A stretch of DNA of 64,000 bases, taken from an uncultured Microbacterium sp. Its GTDB lineage: Bacteria; Actinomycetota; Actinomycetes; Actinomycetales; Microbacteriaceae. Position 1 is the first letter of the stretch. Every line of letters starts with the position of its first letter. Location: positions 124,001-188,000 of the forward strand of contig NZ_FLQR01000009.1 in the NCBI RefSeq assembly GCF_900078385.1. Direction: 5' to 3'. The notes below the pieces were generated by a model that made no database searches, had not been told where the DNA came from, and saw nothing but the letters and a program-made list of their open reading frames with translations. Shown piece by piece: positions 51,132 through 59,938 of the stretch. The translations under genes were made by a program, and so were the position numbers.

Positions 51132-51818
51132 TCAGGGCAGCAGCCGTTCGAGGGCCGCGTGCACGAAGCTCGCGCGCACCTCGTCGAGCCGGCGCAGCAG
51201 CTCGGGTGCCAACTCCCCCGCCCGCCCGCGGGAGGCCGCGTCCGTGCGACGCAGCAGCGGAGCGAGAGCGCTCTCGACGAGCGACACCTCGCGCTCGGCG
51301 GCCTGACGGAGCCCGCGCACGTGGCGGGGCTGGATGCCGTGGGCGTCGAGGGCGACGAGGGTGCGCAGCAGCGCGAGCGCGCGCTCGTCGAAGGTCTCGG
51401 CGGCGGTCAGGAGGCCCGCGCTGATCGCGTCGTTGAGGAGCCCGGCCTTCGCGCCCGCCGCGGTCAGCAGCTCGTCGCGGTGGTAGCGGCGGGCGGTCTG
51501 CACAATGGATGCCGGCACGCCGGGAGCCGCGGCCGAGTCGGCGCCGTGCTCGTCGAGGTACTCGCGGATGCGCGCGAGCGGCAGGTAGTGGTCGCGCTGC
51601 AGCGTCAGCGCGACGCGAAGTCGGTTGACGTCGGAGGGCGAGAACTTGCGGTAGCCGGACTCGGTGCGCATCGGCGTGACGATCCCCTGGACCTCGAGGA
51701 AGCGCAGCTTGCTGCTGGAGAGGTTCGGGAACTCGGGCGTCAGGCGCGCGAGCACCTGGCCGATGCTGAGGTGCCCCGCGGACGATGATCGTCCGCGCGG
51801 TGCTGCGGCCGGGGTCAC
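51132..51818 (-). CDS. ftsR: FtsR-like MerR-family regulator (Rv1828-like)
   Basis: FtsR of Corynebacterium activates ftsZ transcription. This 228-residue homologue has the MerR winged helix at residues 16-85 (LSIGQVLARLTPEFPNLSSSKLRFLEVQGIVTP and SGYRKFSPSDVNRLRVALTLQRDHYLPLARIREYL) and an all-helical C-terminal region without metal Cys residues. The GTG overlaps the garA stop (GTGA), so the pair is co-translated. This is the same garA-ftsR order as in mycobacteria. The palindrome before ftsZ at 20638-20654 is a plausible target. In mycobacteria a DUF151 nuclease gene (Rv1829) follows; here only 97 bp separate this gene from the next regulator. Confidence 0.88.
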   Translation of the reverse strand: MTPAAAPRGRSSSAGHLSIGQVLARLTPEFPNLSSSKLRFLEVQGIVTPMRTESGYRKFSPSDVNRLRVALTLQRDHYLPLARIREYLDEHGADSAAAPGVPASIVQTARRYHRDELLTAAGAKAGLLNDAISAGLLTAAETFDERALALLRTLVALDAHGIQPRHVRGLRQAAEREVSLVESALAPLLRRTDAASRGRAGELAPELLRRLDEVRASFVHAALERLLP

Positions 51819-52309
51819 TCTCCGGTCACCGCGCCGCGGTCGAGAGGCGACACGAAGAAGTTCAGCCGGAATTTGCCGATCCGCAGCTCGGAGCCGTCGG
51901 ACAGTGCCGCGCGATCGACGCGCTCCCCGTTGACGTACGTGCCGTTGAGGGAGCGCTGATCGACGAGTTCGAAGGTGTTGCCGGTGCGGGTGATCTCGGC
52001 GTGCCGACGGGAGACGGTGACATCGTCGAAGAAGATGTCCGCCTCGGGGTGGCGACCGACCGTGGTCACGTCCGTGTCGAGCAGGTAGCGGGCCCCCGCC
52101 GTCGGGCCCGAGCGGACCAGCAGCAGGGCGGAACGGGACGGCAGCGCACCGATGGCTTCGACCTCGACAGGGCTCAAGTCGCTCCCGAACGGGATGAACG
52201 ACAGGTCCGCATCGTGACCGAAGGTCTGGGTCGTGTCCGACAGACCGGAACGTGCCCGGCCGTCGGCGCCGCGCCGGATGTCGTCGTCGGGTCGAGCGTT
52301 GTCCTCCAC
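51815..52309 (-). CDS. garA: GarA/OdhI-type FHA domain regulator
   Basis: GarA binds and inhibits 2-oxoglutarate dehydrogenase and glutamate dehydrogenase until phosphorylated by PASTA kinases. The 164-residue protein has the FHA core TVGRHPEADIFFDDVTVSRRHAEI with the phosphothreonine-binding GR, S-R-R-H and later NGTYVNGERV, at about residues 80-130. The N-terminal segment SDTTQTFGHDADLSF parallels the ETTSVF site phosphorylated in mycobacteria. A GTG seven codons upstream is possible, but the GTG chosen has AGAGGAGG five bases ahead, the best ribosome site in the area. The likely kinase is encoded at 37184-39115 in this window. Confidence 0.93.
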   Translation of the reverse strand: MEDNARPDDDIRRGADGRARSGLSDTTQTFGHDADLSFIPFGSDLSPVEVEAIGALPSRSALLLVRSGPTAGARYLLDTDVTTVGRHPEADIFFDDVTVSRRHAEITRTGNTFELVDQRSLNGTYVNGERVDRAALSDGSELRIGKFRLNFFVSPLDRGAVTGE

Positions 52310-52392
52310 GGTGTCCTCCTCTTTTGACACCCTAACGGATCGGGGCCTCCGAGGAAGAGGCCGAGGCGGGGGTTCTGCGGGTCTTCACACAC

Positions 52393-52438
52393 GTCGACCG
52401 ACTCGGCGCGCTGATTGTTTCCGCGTGTGTCGACCGAC
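52393..52438. repeat. Direct repeat GTCGACCGAC, 36 bp apart
   Basis: Two exact 10-bp copies (52393-52402 and 52429-52438) lie in the 193-bp gap between garA and the small CxC protein gene, flanked by related CACACG/GTGTG sequence. They could be an operator for either divergent gene. Nothing else in this gap is clear apart from a TAGCCT -10-like box near 52467. Confidence 0.5.
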
Positions 52439-52502
52439 GTGACCTGCGACGGACCCGGAACGTAGCCTCTCCCTACCGAAACCGCCTCAGAAGGAGCATC
52501 CC

Positions 52503-52850
52503 GTGTCCCCGCAGCAGAGCCACTTCACGACCACCCCGGTGCGTCAGGTCGCGGCATGCATGTGCGCTCGCGGCGGTGCCTGCTCCACGTTCGCTCCGGG
52601 ACACGCGGTGCACCTCATCCAGTCGCGTCTCGTCTCGGCCACACCGGCCGAGTGGGTCGACGCCCTCGTGGGCGAGCGCCACGACGACGGCACGATCATC
52701 GTGCACACGCTGGACGGCGAGCGGATCGAGCTGTGGAACGGTGCGGGGGCCACGGATGCCGTGCAGCCGGGCGCGCCCGTCGCGTTCCACCCGCGCTACC
52801 ACGTGCTCACCATCGGCGCGCGGCAGTTCAACGCCCTCCGCCTCGGCTGA
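52503..52850 (+). CDS. Small protein with CxC motif, unknown function
   Basis: I do not recognise this 115-residue protein. It has an N-terminal segment with CMCARGGACS (C-x-C-x5-C, residues 19-27), which could bind a metal. It then runs into a compact domain (TIIVHTLDGERIELWNGAGA, VAFHPRYHVLTIGARQFNALRL) that looks like a small beta-barrel. No signal peptide or membrane helix is seen, so it is probably cytosolic. AAGGAG lies 8 bases before the GTG. It converges on the copper storage protein gene with a 47-bp gap, so a metal-related role is possible by proximity only. Confidence 0.72.
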   Translation: MSPQQSHFTTTPVRQVAACMCARGGACSTFAPGHAVHLIQSRLVSATPAEWVDALVGERHDDGTIIVHTLDGERIELWNGAGATDAVQPGAPVAFHPRYHVLTIGARQFNALRLG

Positions 52851-52897
52851 CGACGGCGGGCGCCGCGGGCGCCGAGGACTGCGATCGAGATCGACTC

Positions 52898-53311
52898 TCA
52901 CGCCATCGACATCGCGCCCTTCATCGCCGTGCACGCGTCCATGCAGGCCTTGCAGGAGTCCGCGCACATCTTGCACACGGCGCTCATCTCGGCGTGCGGC
53001 ATGCACATGTCCATGCACGCCTGACACATCGCGATGCAGGCGTCGAGCATCGACATCATCGAGGCCGGCGTCATCCCCTGCATCCGCATCATGGCGCGCA
53101 TCATCGTGTTGCACATGTCGGCGCAGTTCATGCACGCCGGCGCGCAGTCCATCATCTGCCCGTCCATCATCTGGACCGAACACACGACGCATGCCTGCTC
53201 GCAGGCCGCACAGGCGTCCATACACCCCTGCATGACCGCCATGTCCATCTCCGGCATGCCCTCCATCGACATCATGTCCTTCGACATGGCGTCCCTCATC
53301 ACAGCATCCAT
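52898..53311 (-). CDS. Met/Cys-rich Csp-type copper storage protein
   Basis: This 137-residue protein has 18 cysteines and about 36 methionines (a quarter of all residues). Most cysteines are arranged as CxxxC and CxxC along amphipathic helices (CMDACAACEQACVVC, CADMC, CIAMCQACMDMC, CKMCADSCKACMDAC). This is the DUF326/Csp four-helix bundle in which thiols point inward and hold many Cu(I) ions. No signal peptide is present, as in cytosolic Csp3 proteins, which can also have 18 cysteines. The high Met content is unusual for Csp3. The first of several possible ATG codons is used. It is divergent from copC, which supports a copper role. Confidence 0.85.
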   Translation of the reverse strand: MDAVMRDAMSKDMMSMEGMPEMDMAVMQGCMDACAACEQACVVCSVQMMDGQMMDCAPACMNCADMCNTMMRAMMRMQGMTPASMMSMLDACIAMCQACMDMCMPHAEMSAVCKMCADSCKACMDACTAMKGAMSMA

Positions 53312-53410
53312 CCCGCACCCGCTCTCGATCCGCCGCGGGCCGGCGTGCCCGCCTGCCGCCATGGTAGGCGCGCCGCCGCCGCTCCGAAAGGCACCGGCAG
53401 GGGTCATCGC

Positions 53411-53416
53411 TAGGCT
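53411..53416 (+). promoter_or_regulatory. Leaderless -10 box of copC
   Basis: TAGGCT followed by 7 bases and the GTG at 53424. No clear CsoR- or CueR-type copper operator was found in the 112-bp gap to the storage protein gene. Confidence 0.6.
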
Positions 53417-53423
53417 CGATGGG

Positions 53424-53975
53424 GTGACCTCCCCCGCTCCTCGTCCCCGCCGCCGCGCCACGGCGCTGGCCGGTCTCGTGCTCGGCCTGCTGCTGGCGAT
53501 GACGGCGTCGCCGGCGTTCGCGCACGACGAGCTGATCGGCACCGACCCGGCGACCGGGGCCGCCGTGGAGACGCTGCCCGCGGCGCTGACGCTGACCTTC
53601 AGCGGTGTGCTCCTGACCGATGCCGGCGCCACCGAGGTGTCGGTGCTCGACGCGGCGTGCACGCCGCTCACCGACGGCGCCCCCGTCGTGGAGGGCACCC
53701 GCGTGACGCAGGCGCTGCGCGGCGACGCGACCGGCACCGTGACGGTGCTCTGGCGCACGGTGTCCGGCGACAGCCACCCGATCTCCGGCGAGTTCACGTT
53801 CGTCGTGGGCGACGGTGCAGCGGATCCCGCGTGCGACGCGGCGACGCCGCCCGCCGGCGGCGACGGAGGTCTCGACGTCGCCCCGCTCCTGGTCGTCGGC
53901 GGCGTGCTGGTCGTCGCCGCCGGCATCGTCGTGGCGGTCCTGCTGGCACGGAGACGCCCCTCCCGCGAGGACTAG
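53424..53975 (+). CDS. copC: CopC-domain copper-binding membrane protein
   Basis: This 183-residue exported protein has a signal peptide ending ASPAFA, so the mature protein begins HDELIGTDPATG. The N-terminal His is the usual first Cu(II) ligand of CopC. The second site region is the late VSGDSHPISGEFTFVV, which has the Asp-x-His pair. The ~95-residue beta-sandwich is followed by a Gly/Asp-rich linker and a C-terminal transmembrane helix (about 152-174) with an Arg-rich end, so it is anchored outside the membrane. No CopD domain is attached. A leaderless promoter lies before the GTG. Its TAG stop starts the -10 box of the next gene. Confidence 0.9.
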   Translation: MTSPAPRPRRRATALAGLVLGLLLAMTASPAFAHDELIGTDPATGAAVETLPAALTLTFSGVLLTDAGATEVSVLDAACTPLTDGAPVVEGTRVTQALRGDATGTVTVLWRTVSGDSHPISGEFTFVVGDGAADPACDAATPPAGGDGGLDVAPLLVVGGVLVVAAGIVVAVLLARRRPSRED

Positions 53976-53978
53976 GCT
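53973..53978 (+). promoter_or_regulatory. -10 box of lpd overlapping the copC stop codon
   Basis: TAGGCT, whose TAG is the copC stop, is followed by 6 bases and the lpd ATG at 53985. Confidence 0.5.
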
Positions 53979-53984
53979 GGAGGC

Positions 53985-55385
53985 ATGCCTCATTACGACG
54001 TCGTCATCCTCGGCGCCGGCCCCGGCGGGTATGTCGCGGCCGTCCGCTCTGCCCAGCTCGGCCTGTCCGTCGCCATCGTGGAAGAGAAGTACTGGGGCGG
54101 TGTCTGCCTCAACGTCGGCTGCATCCCCTCGAAGGCTCTTCTGAAGAACGCGGACCTCGCGCACACCTTCCTGCACAAGGCGGAGCTGTTCGGCATCCGC
54201 GGCGACGTCCAGTTCGACTACGGGTCGGCATGGGACCGCAGCCGCAAGGTGGCGGACACGCACGTCAAGGGCATCCACTTCCTCATGAAGAAGAACAAGG
54301 TCACCGAGTACGAGGGCCGCGGGACGTTCCTGGATGCCAAGAGCCTCCAGGTCGCGAAGGCCGACGGGTCGAGCGAGACCATCACGTTCGACAACGCGAT
54401 CATCGCGACCGGCTCGACCGTGCGACTGCTCCCGGGCGTCACGCTCAGCGACAACGTCGTCACGTACGAGGAGCAGATCCTCACGCGCGACCTGCCGAAG
54501 TCGATCGTCATCGTCGGCGCGGGCGCCATCGGCATGGAGTTCGCGTTCGTCATGACGAACTACGGCGTGAAGGTAACGATCATCGAGTTCCTCGACCGCG
54601 CGCTCCCCAACGAGGACGTCGAGGTCTCGAAGGAGATCCAGCGCCAGTACAAGAAGTACGGCGTCGAGATCCTCACCTCCACCAAGGTCGAGTCGGTCGT
54701 CGACTCCGGCGACAAGGTCACCGTCAGCTACGCCGCGAACGCGGACGGTGCGAAGGGCTCGATCGAGGCCGACAAGGTGCTCATGTCGATCGGCTTCGCC
54801 CCGCGCATCGACGGGTTCGGCCTGGACAAGACCGGCGTGAAGCTCACCGACCGCGGCGCGATCGCGATCGACGACAACATGCGCACGAACGTCGACGGCA
54901 TCTACGCGATCGGCGACGTGACCGCGAAGCTGCAGCTGGCCCACGTGGCCGAGGCGCAGGCCGTTGTCGCCGCCGAGACGATCGGCAAGGCGGAGACGCA
55001 GACGCTCGGCGACTACCGGATGATGCCGCGCGCGACGTTCTGCTCGCCGCAGGTCGCCTCGTTCGGCCTCACCGAGCAGCAGGCGCGCGACGCCGGCTAC
55101 GACGTGAAGGTCGCGAAGTTCCCGTTCAGCGCCAACGGCAAGGCCAACGGCCTCGGCGAGCCGATCGGCTTCGTCAAGCTCGTCGCCGACGGCGAGCACC
55201 TCGAGCTGCTCGGCGGCCACCTCATCGGCCCGGACGTGTCCGAGCTGCTCCCCGAGCTGACCCTCGCGCAGAAGTGGGACCTCACGGCCCTCGAGGCGGC
55301 GCGCAACGTGCACACGCACCCGACGCTGTCGGAGGCGCTGCAGGAGGCGTTCCACGGTCTCGCGGGACACATGATCAACCTCTGA
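53985..55385 (+). CDS. lpd: Dihydrolipoamide dehydrogenase
   Basis: This FAD enzyme reoxidises dihydrolipoamide in pyruvate and 2-oxoglutarate dehydrogenase complexes. The 466-residue protein has the FAD motif [15 protein letters not shown], the redox disulfide in [16 protein letters not shown], the NAD motif [14 protein letters not shown] near residue 170, [36 protein letters not shown], and the C-terminal catalytic His-Glu in [14 protein letters not shown]. No other complex subunits are nearby. GarA in the same window is a known inhibitor of the complex this protein serves. A stem-loop follows the gene. Confidence 0.96.
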   Translation: MPHYDVVILGAGPGGYVAAVRSAQLGLSVAIVEEKYWGGVCLNVGCIPSKALLKNADLAHTFLHKAELFGIRGDVQFDYGSAWDRSRKVADTHVKGIHFLMKKNKVTEYEGRGTFLDAKSLQVAKADGSSETITFDNAIIATGSTVRLLPGVTLSDNVVTYEEQILTRDLPKSIVIVGAGAIGMEFAFVMTNYGVKVTIIEFLDRALPNEDVEVSKEIQRQYKKYGVEILTSTKVESVVDSGDKVTVSYAANADGAKGSIEADKVLMSIGFAPRIDGFGLDKTGVKLTDRGAIAIDDNMRTNVDGIYAIGDVTAKLQLAHVAEAQAVVAAETIGKAETQTLGDYRMMPRATFCSPQVASFGLTEQQARDAGYDVKVAKFPFSANGKANGLGEPIGFVKLVADGEHLELLGGHLIGPDVSELLPELTLAQKWDLTALEAARNVHTHPTLSEALQEAFHGLAGHMINL

Positions 55386-55425
55386 GCCACGCGCTCCGGG
55401 CGCTCAGGGTAACCTGGCTCCCACG

Positions 55426-55464
55426 ACTGACGCCGCCCCAACCGAAGCCGGGGGCGGCGTCAGT
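55426..55464 (+). terminator. Terminator of lpd, overlapping the CYTH gene end
   Basis: A perfect 14-bp stem (ACTGACGCCGCCCC and complement) with an 11-base loop is followed by GCTTTCC on the plus strand. The right arm contains the stop codon of the convergent CYTH gene (55460-55462). Confidence 0.75.
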
Positions 55465-56134
55465 GCTTTCCGGGCGTGGGCGGCGTGGGCACCGCGCCGC
55501 CGAGGGTGCGCGCGAGCTTCGAGTCGGACGCCGCGACGCGGCCGCCGACGGCCTCGACGAGCGCGTCGGCGGCGGCGAACAGCTCGGCGCGGGCCGCGGG
55601 GTCGGTCGGCGCGGCGGGGCCGAGTTCGAGCTCCCATTCGCGCCACGACGCCGTCGCGCCGCGGCGGACGTCGGTGGCGTCCACCCGGTCGTCGACGAAC
55701 TCCGCGACGACGCCGCCGGCGTCGTCGTACAGGGCGTAGGCCGTGCGCGCGTTGCGGATGCGGGCGAGCTGACGGAACGGCGGGGCCGCGACGCCGGCGA
55801 GGGCGGCGATGATCGCGTCGGGGACGACCGGATCCTCGCCGTCGGCCTCGTCGGCCTCCGCATCATCGAGGGGCCAGATGGTCTCGTGCTTGCCTTCGGC
55901 CGTCGACTGCTTGATGTGCCAGCCGGCATCGGGCCCGCCGGTGCGGCGGCGCAGCGCGGTCGCCGCACGGGCGAGCGCGCCGTCGTCGGTGTCGAGGTAC
56001 CGGGCATCGAGCGCCCGCGGCTCGGGCTCGCCCTGGCGGGCGATGCCCGGCAGCGCGGTCCACTCCGGCAGCGGCGTGTCGGCCTCGACGTCGTACTTCC
56101 GCTCGATCTCGAGCGACCGCGCCGGACCGGTCAC
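55460..56134 (-). CDS. CYTH domain protein
   Basis: This 224-residue protein belongs to the CYTH (adenylate cyclase CyaB/thiamine triphosphatase) superfamily of triphosphate tunnel enzymes. It starts with the signature SLEIERKYDV (ExExK), and later blocks are ALDARYLDTDDGALARAATALRRR, GWHIKQSTAEGKHE, DDRVDATD and WREWELELG. These contribute the acidic and basic residues of the tunnel. The substrate (ATP, ThTP or polyphosphate) is not known; no CHAD domain is fused. The GTG overlaps the stop of the preceding small gene (GTGA). Its stop codon lies inside the lpd terminator stem. Confidence 0.88.
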   Translation of the reverse strand: MTGPARSLEIERKYDVEADTPLPEWTALPGIARQGEPEPRALDARYLDTDDGALARAATALRRRTGGPDAGWHIKQSTAEGKHETIWPLDDAEADEADGEDPVVPDAIIAALAGVAAPPFRQLARIRNARTAYALYDDAGGVVAEFVDDRVDATDVRRGATASWREWELELGPAAPTDPAARAELFAAADALVEAVGGRVAASDSKLARTLGGAVPTPPTPGKH

Positions 56135-56373
56135 AGCCCCCGGTCGTCCCGGTCGGCCTCGTCGCGCTCCGGGTCGATGTCGTCCTGCGCCTCGAGGAAG
56201 CGGAACGTGGCCTGCGTCGGCCCGTCGTGCGCGCCGGTGTTCTCCGGCGTCCCCTCGCGCGTGTAGACGACCTGCGTCTCGCTGTAGGGCAGGATCAGGC
56301 GATCCTGCGTCTCGTCGTCGATCGGAAGAACCTGCCCGTCGAGCGGGCCTCCCAGCAGTCGTGCGATAGCCAT
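56131..56373 (-). CDS. Small acidic protein of unknown function
   Basis: This 80-residue protein begins ARLLGGPLDGQVLPI, a sequence also found in other short actinobacterial and phage proteins. It ends in a strongly acidic tail (DDIDPERDEADRDDR). No domain function is known to me. An AGGAGG lies 6 bases before the ATG, which supports translation. It is the third gene of the mmsB-mmsA-orf-CYTH string, 20 bases after mmsA and overlapping the CYTH gene. No membrane helix or metal motif is present. Confidence 0.75.
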   Translation of the reverse strand: MAIARLLGGPLDGQVLPIDDETQDRLILPYSETQVVYTREGTPENTGAHDGPTQATFRFLEAQDDIDPERDEADRDDRGL

Positions 56374-56393
56374 CGTGACCTCCTGGGGCCAGC

Positions 56394-57902
<1,509 letters not shown>

Positions 57903-57917
57903 GGAGGTCTCCAGGGC

Positions 57918-58874
57918 TCAGGCGGACGCGGGGACGGATGCGGCGGACGGTGCGGCGTCGCGGGCGGGGTCGTAGCCGCGCAGCGTGCCGTCGGGGGATG
58001 CGAGCTTGGCGACGAGGGTGCAGTCCTTGCCGCCGAGGCCCTCGGCGATGAGCTCGTCGAGCTGTGCGAGGGCGAGCTCGGCGGCCGGCAGGTGGACGCC
58101 GGTCGCCTCCCCCGCCTGCACGGCGAGACCGCAGTCCTTGCGGGCGAGGTCGACCGAGAAGGTCGGCTCGAAGTTGTTGTTCGCGGCGGCCTTCTCGACG
58201 ACGCCGGGCACGGGGTACCACGTGCGCATGGCCCAGGACGAGCCGGACGACACGCTCGCGACATCCCAGAACACCTTGGCGTCCAGGCCCAGCTGCTCGG
58301 CGAGCTGCGAGCCCTCCGACATGGCCATGACCCCGATGAACAGCATCATGTTGTTGACGAGCTTCGCGGAGATGCCGGCGCCCGCCTCGCCGCACGGGAT
58401 GACGTTGCCGGCCATCGGGACGACGAGGTCGGCGGCCCGGGCGACGTCCTCGGGACGTCCGCCCAGCATGAAGGTGAGGGTGTGCGCCTCGGCGCCGGCC
58501 GTGCCGCCGGAGATGGGGGCGTCGACGAACGACAGACCGCGCGCGGTCGCCTCCTCGTGGCACCAGCGCGACGTCTCGACGTCGACGGTGGAGGTGTCCA
58601 TGAGGAGCGTGCCGGGCGCCGCGTGTGCGAAGACGCCGTCATCCGAGCCGTACACCAGGCGGACGTGCTCGGGCTTGGGCAGCGACGTGAAGCAGGCGTC
58701 GGCGCCGTCGAGCGCCTCGCGGATCGAGCCGACGACCTGCACGCCGCGGGCGGCGGCGGCCTCGGCGGCGGCGGGGTTGACGTCGACACCGCGGACGGTG
58801 TGTCCGGCGGCGACGAGGTGGGCGGTCATGGGCGCGCCCATGTGGCCGAGTCCGATCCAGGCGATCGTGGACAT
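57918..58874 (-). CDS. mmsB: 3-hydroxyisobutyrate dehydrogenase
   Basis: It oxidises 3-hydroxyisobutyrate to methylmalonate semialdehyde in valine breakdown. The 318-residue protein of the beta-hydroxyacid dehydrogenase family has the NAD motif IAWIGLGHMGAPMTAHLVAAGH, TSLPKPEHVR, the substrate loop VDAPISGGTAGAEAHTLTFMLGG, and the catalytic Lys in GAGISAKLVNNMML near residue 173. The second in-frame ATG is used (MSTIAWIGLG), since a Rossmann strand must start close to the N-terminus. It is the first gene of the mmsB-mmsA operon. The LysR gene lies 148 bp away on the other strand. Confidence 0.93.
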   Translation of the reverse strand: MSTIAWIGLGHMGAPMTAHLVAAGHTVRGVDVNPAAAEAAAARGVQVVGSIREALDGADACFTSLPKPEHVRLVYGSDDGVFAHAAPGTLLMDTSTVDVETSRWCHEEATARGLSFVDAPISGGTAGAEAHTLTFMLGGRPEDVARAADLVVPMAGNVIPCGEAGAGISAKLVNNMMLFIGVMAMSEGSQLAEQLGLDAKVFWDVASVSSGSSWAMRTWYPVPGVVEKAAANNNFEPTFSVDLARKDCGLAVQAGEATGVHLPAAELALAQLDELIAEGLGGKDCTLVAKLASPDGTLRGYDPARDAAPSAASVPASA

Positions 58875-58988
58875 GAAGGAGCTCCCTGCAGCATCGAAGG
58901 TCACCGGCGGGTCGTCCTCGACCGCGCCGCACCCCCAGGCTAAGCAGGTCCTGGGTGCAGATCAACGCACAAGGCCGCGGCAATCTTG

Positions 58989-59016
58989 CACTCGCGCTGT
59001 GCACTGGTGCACACTC
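58989..59016. promoter_or_regulatory. LysR-type operator candidate between mmsB and the LysR gene
   Basis: TGCAC-N7-GTGCA is followed after one shared arm by the palindrome TGCAC-TG-GTGCA, just before the LysR start. A related half site (GGTGCA) lies near 58950. The T-N11-A type inverted repeats expected of LysR regulators make this a good candidate for control of both divergent transcripts. Confidence 0.5.
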
Positions 59017-59022
59017 AGGGCC

Positions 59023-59928
59023 ATGCCCGCCGCTTCGCAGGAGCCACCGCTCGATGCCCTCATGACATTCCTCGCCGTCGCGCGCCTCGGGCGCTACACG
59101 GCGGCGGCCGAGGTGCTCGGGGTCAACCATTCCACCGTGTCTCGGCGCATCGCCGCACTCGAGCACGCGATGGGCGGCCGGGTCCTCGTCCGGACCGCCG
59201 GCGGATGGGAGGTCACCGACCTCGGTCGCCGCGCCGTGGCCATCGCGCAGCGCATCGAGGGGTCGCTCCGCGAGCTCGTCGCCGACGACGACGGCGACGC
59301 CGTGCACGGGATGGTGCGGATCGCGGCGCCGGAGGCGTTCACATCGGTGTTCCTCGTGCCTGCCATGACCGCGCTGCGCGAGCGGCATCCGCGGCTCGCC
59401 GTCGAGCTGCTCGCGGCGACGCGGCGCGCGCAGCAGAACCGCTCCGGCGTCGACCTCGAGATCGTCGTCGGCCGCCCGCAGGTGCTGCGGGCGTACGCGA
59501 CCCCGCTGTGCTCCTACGACCTGCGGCTCTACGCGACCGCGGAGTACCTGGCCGCCCACGGCGAGCCGAAATCCCTCGCGGATCTCGCCGATCATCCGCT
59601 GGTCTACTACGTCGAGTCGTCGTTGCAGGTCGACGAGCTCGACCGCGCGATCCAGGAGCTGCCGGCCTCTCCCCCGTCGATCCGCTCGACGAGCGTCTTC
59701 GCGCACGTCGCGGCGACGGCGGTCGGGGCGGGCATCGGCATCCTGCCCGACTTCCTCGGCGATGCAGACGCGCGGCTCGTCCCGGTGCTCGCCGGCGTGT
59801 TCTCGCATCCGCTCGCCTACTGGGCGGTCGCGCGCGACGAGGGCCCGCGCAACCCGGCGGTCGCGGAGACGCTCGCGGCGATCACGGCGCACATCCGGAC
59901 GGTCCAGGGCGGCACGGCGCCCGCCTAG
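59023..59928 (+). CDS. LysR-family transcriptional regulator
   Basis: This 301-residue regulator has the N-terminal winged helix-turn-helix (LDALMTFLAVARLGRYTAAAEVLGVNHSTVSRRIAALEHAMGGRVLVRT) at residues 11-60 and a periplasmic-binding-protein-type effector domain from about 95 (GMVRIAAPEAFTSVFLVPAMTALRERHPRLAVELL). Its divergence from mmsB suggests that it controls valine catabolism, with a pathway acid or CoA ester as the effector; this is inference from position. The ATG is preceded by TGCAC palindromes. Its TAG stop begins the -10 box of the glutamine amidotransferase gene. Confidence 0.92.
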   Translation: MPAASQEPPLDALMTFLAVARLGRYTAAAEVLGVNHSTVSRRIAALEHAMGGRVLVRTAGGWEVTDLGRRAVAIAQRIEGSLRELVADDDGDAVHGMVRIAAPEAFTSVFLVPAMTALRERHPRLAVELLAATRRAQQNRSGVDLEIVVGRPQVLRAYATPLCSYDLRLYATAEYLAAHGEPKSLADLADHPLVYYVESSLQVDELDRAIQELPASPPSIRSTSVFAHVAATAVGAGIGILPDFLGDADARLVPVLAGVFSHPLAYWAVARDEGPRNPAVAETLAAITAHIRTVQGGTAPA

Positions 59929-59931
59929 ACT
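59926..59931 (+). promoter_or_regulatory. Leaderless -10 box of the amidotransferase gene, overlapping the LysR stop
   Basis: TAGACT, whose TAG is the LysR stop, is followed by 7 bases and the ATG at 59939. Confidence 0.55.
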
Positions 59932-59938
59932 TCTGCTG

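Noticed and set aside
52556..53413. His/Arg-rich open frame on the plus strand across the copper storage gene (possible His-rich metal protein)
   Set aside because: The His runs are the antisense reading of the Met (ATG to CAT) and Cys codons of the Csp-type gene, and no start with a ribosome site precedes it.
53312..53423. Copper-responsive operator (CsoR or CueR type) between the copper storage gene and copC
   Set aside because: No GTA-N-CCCC-type or ACCTTCC-type inverted repeat is visible; the gap has only a -10 box and GC-rich sequence.
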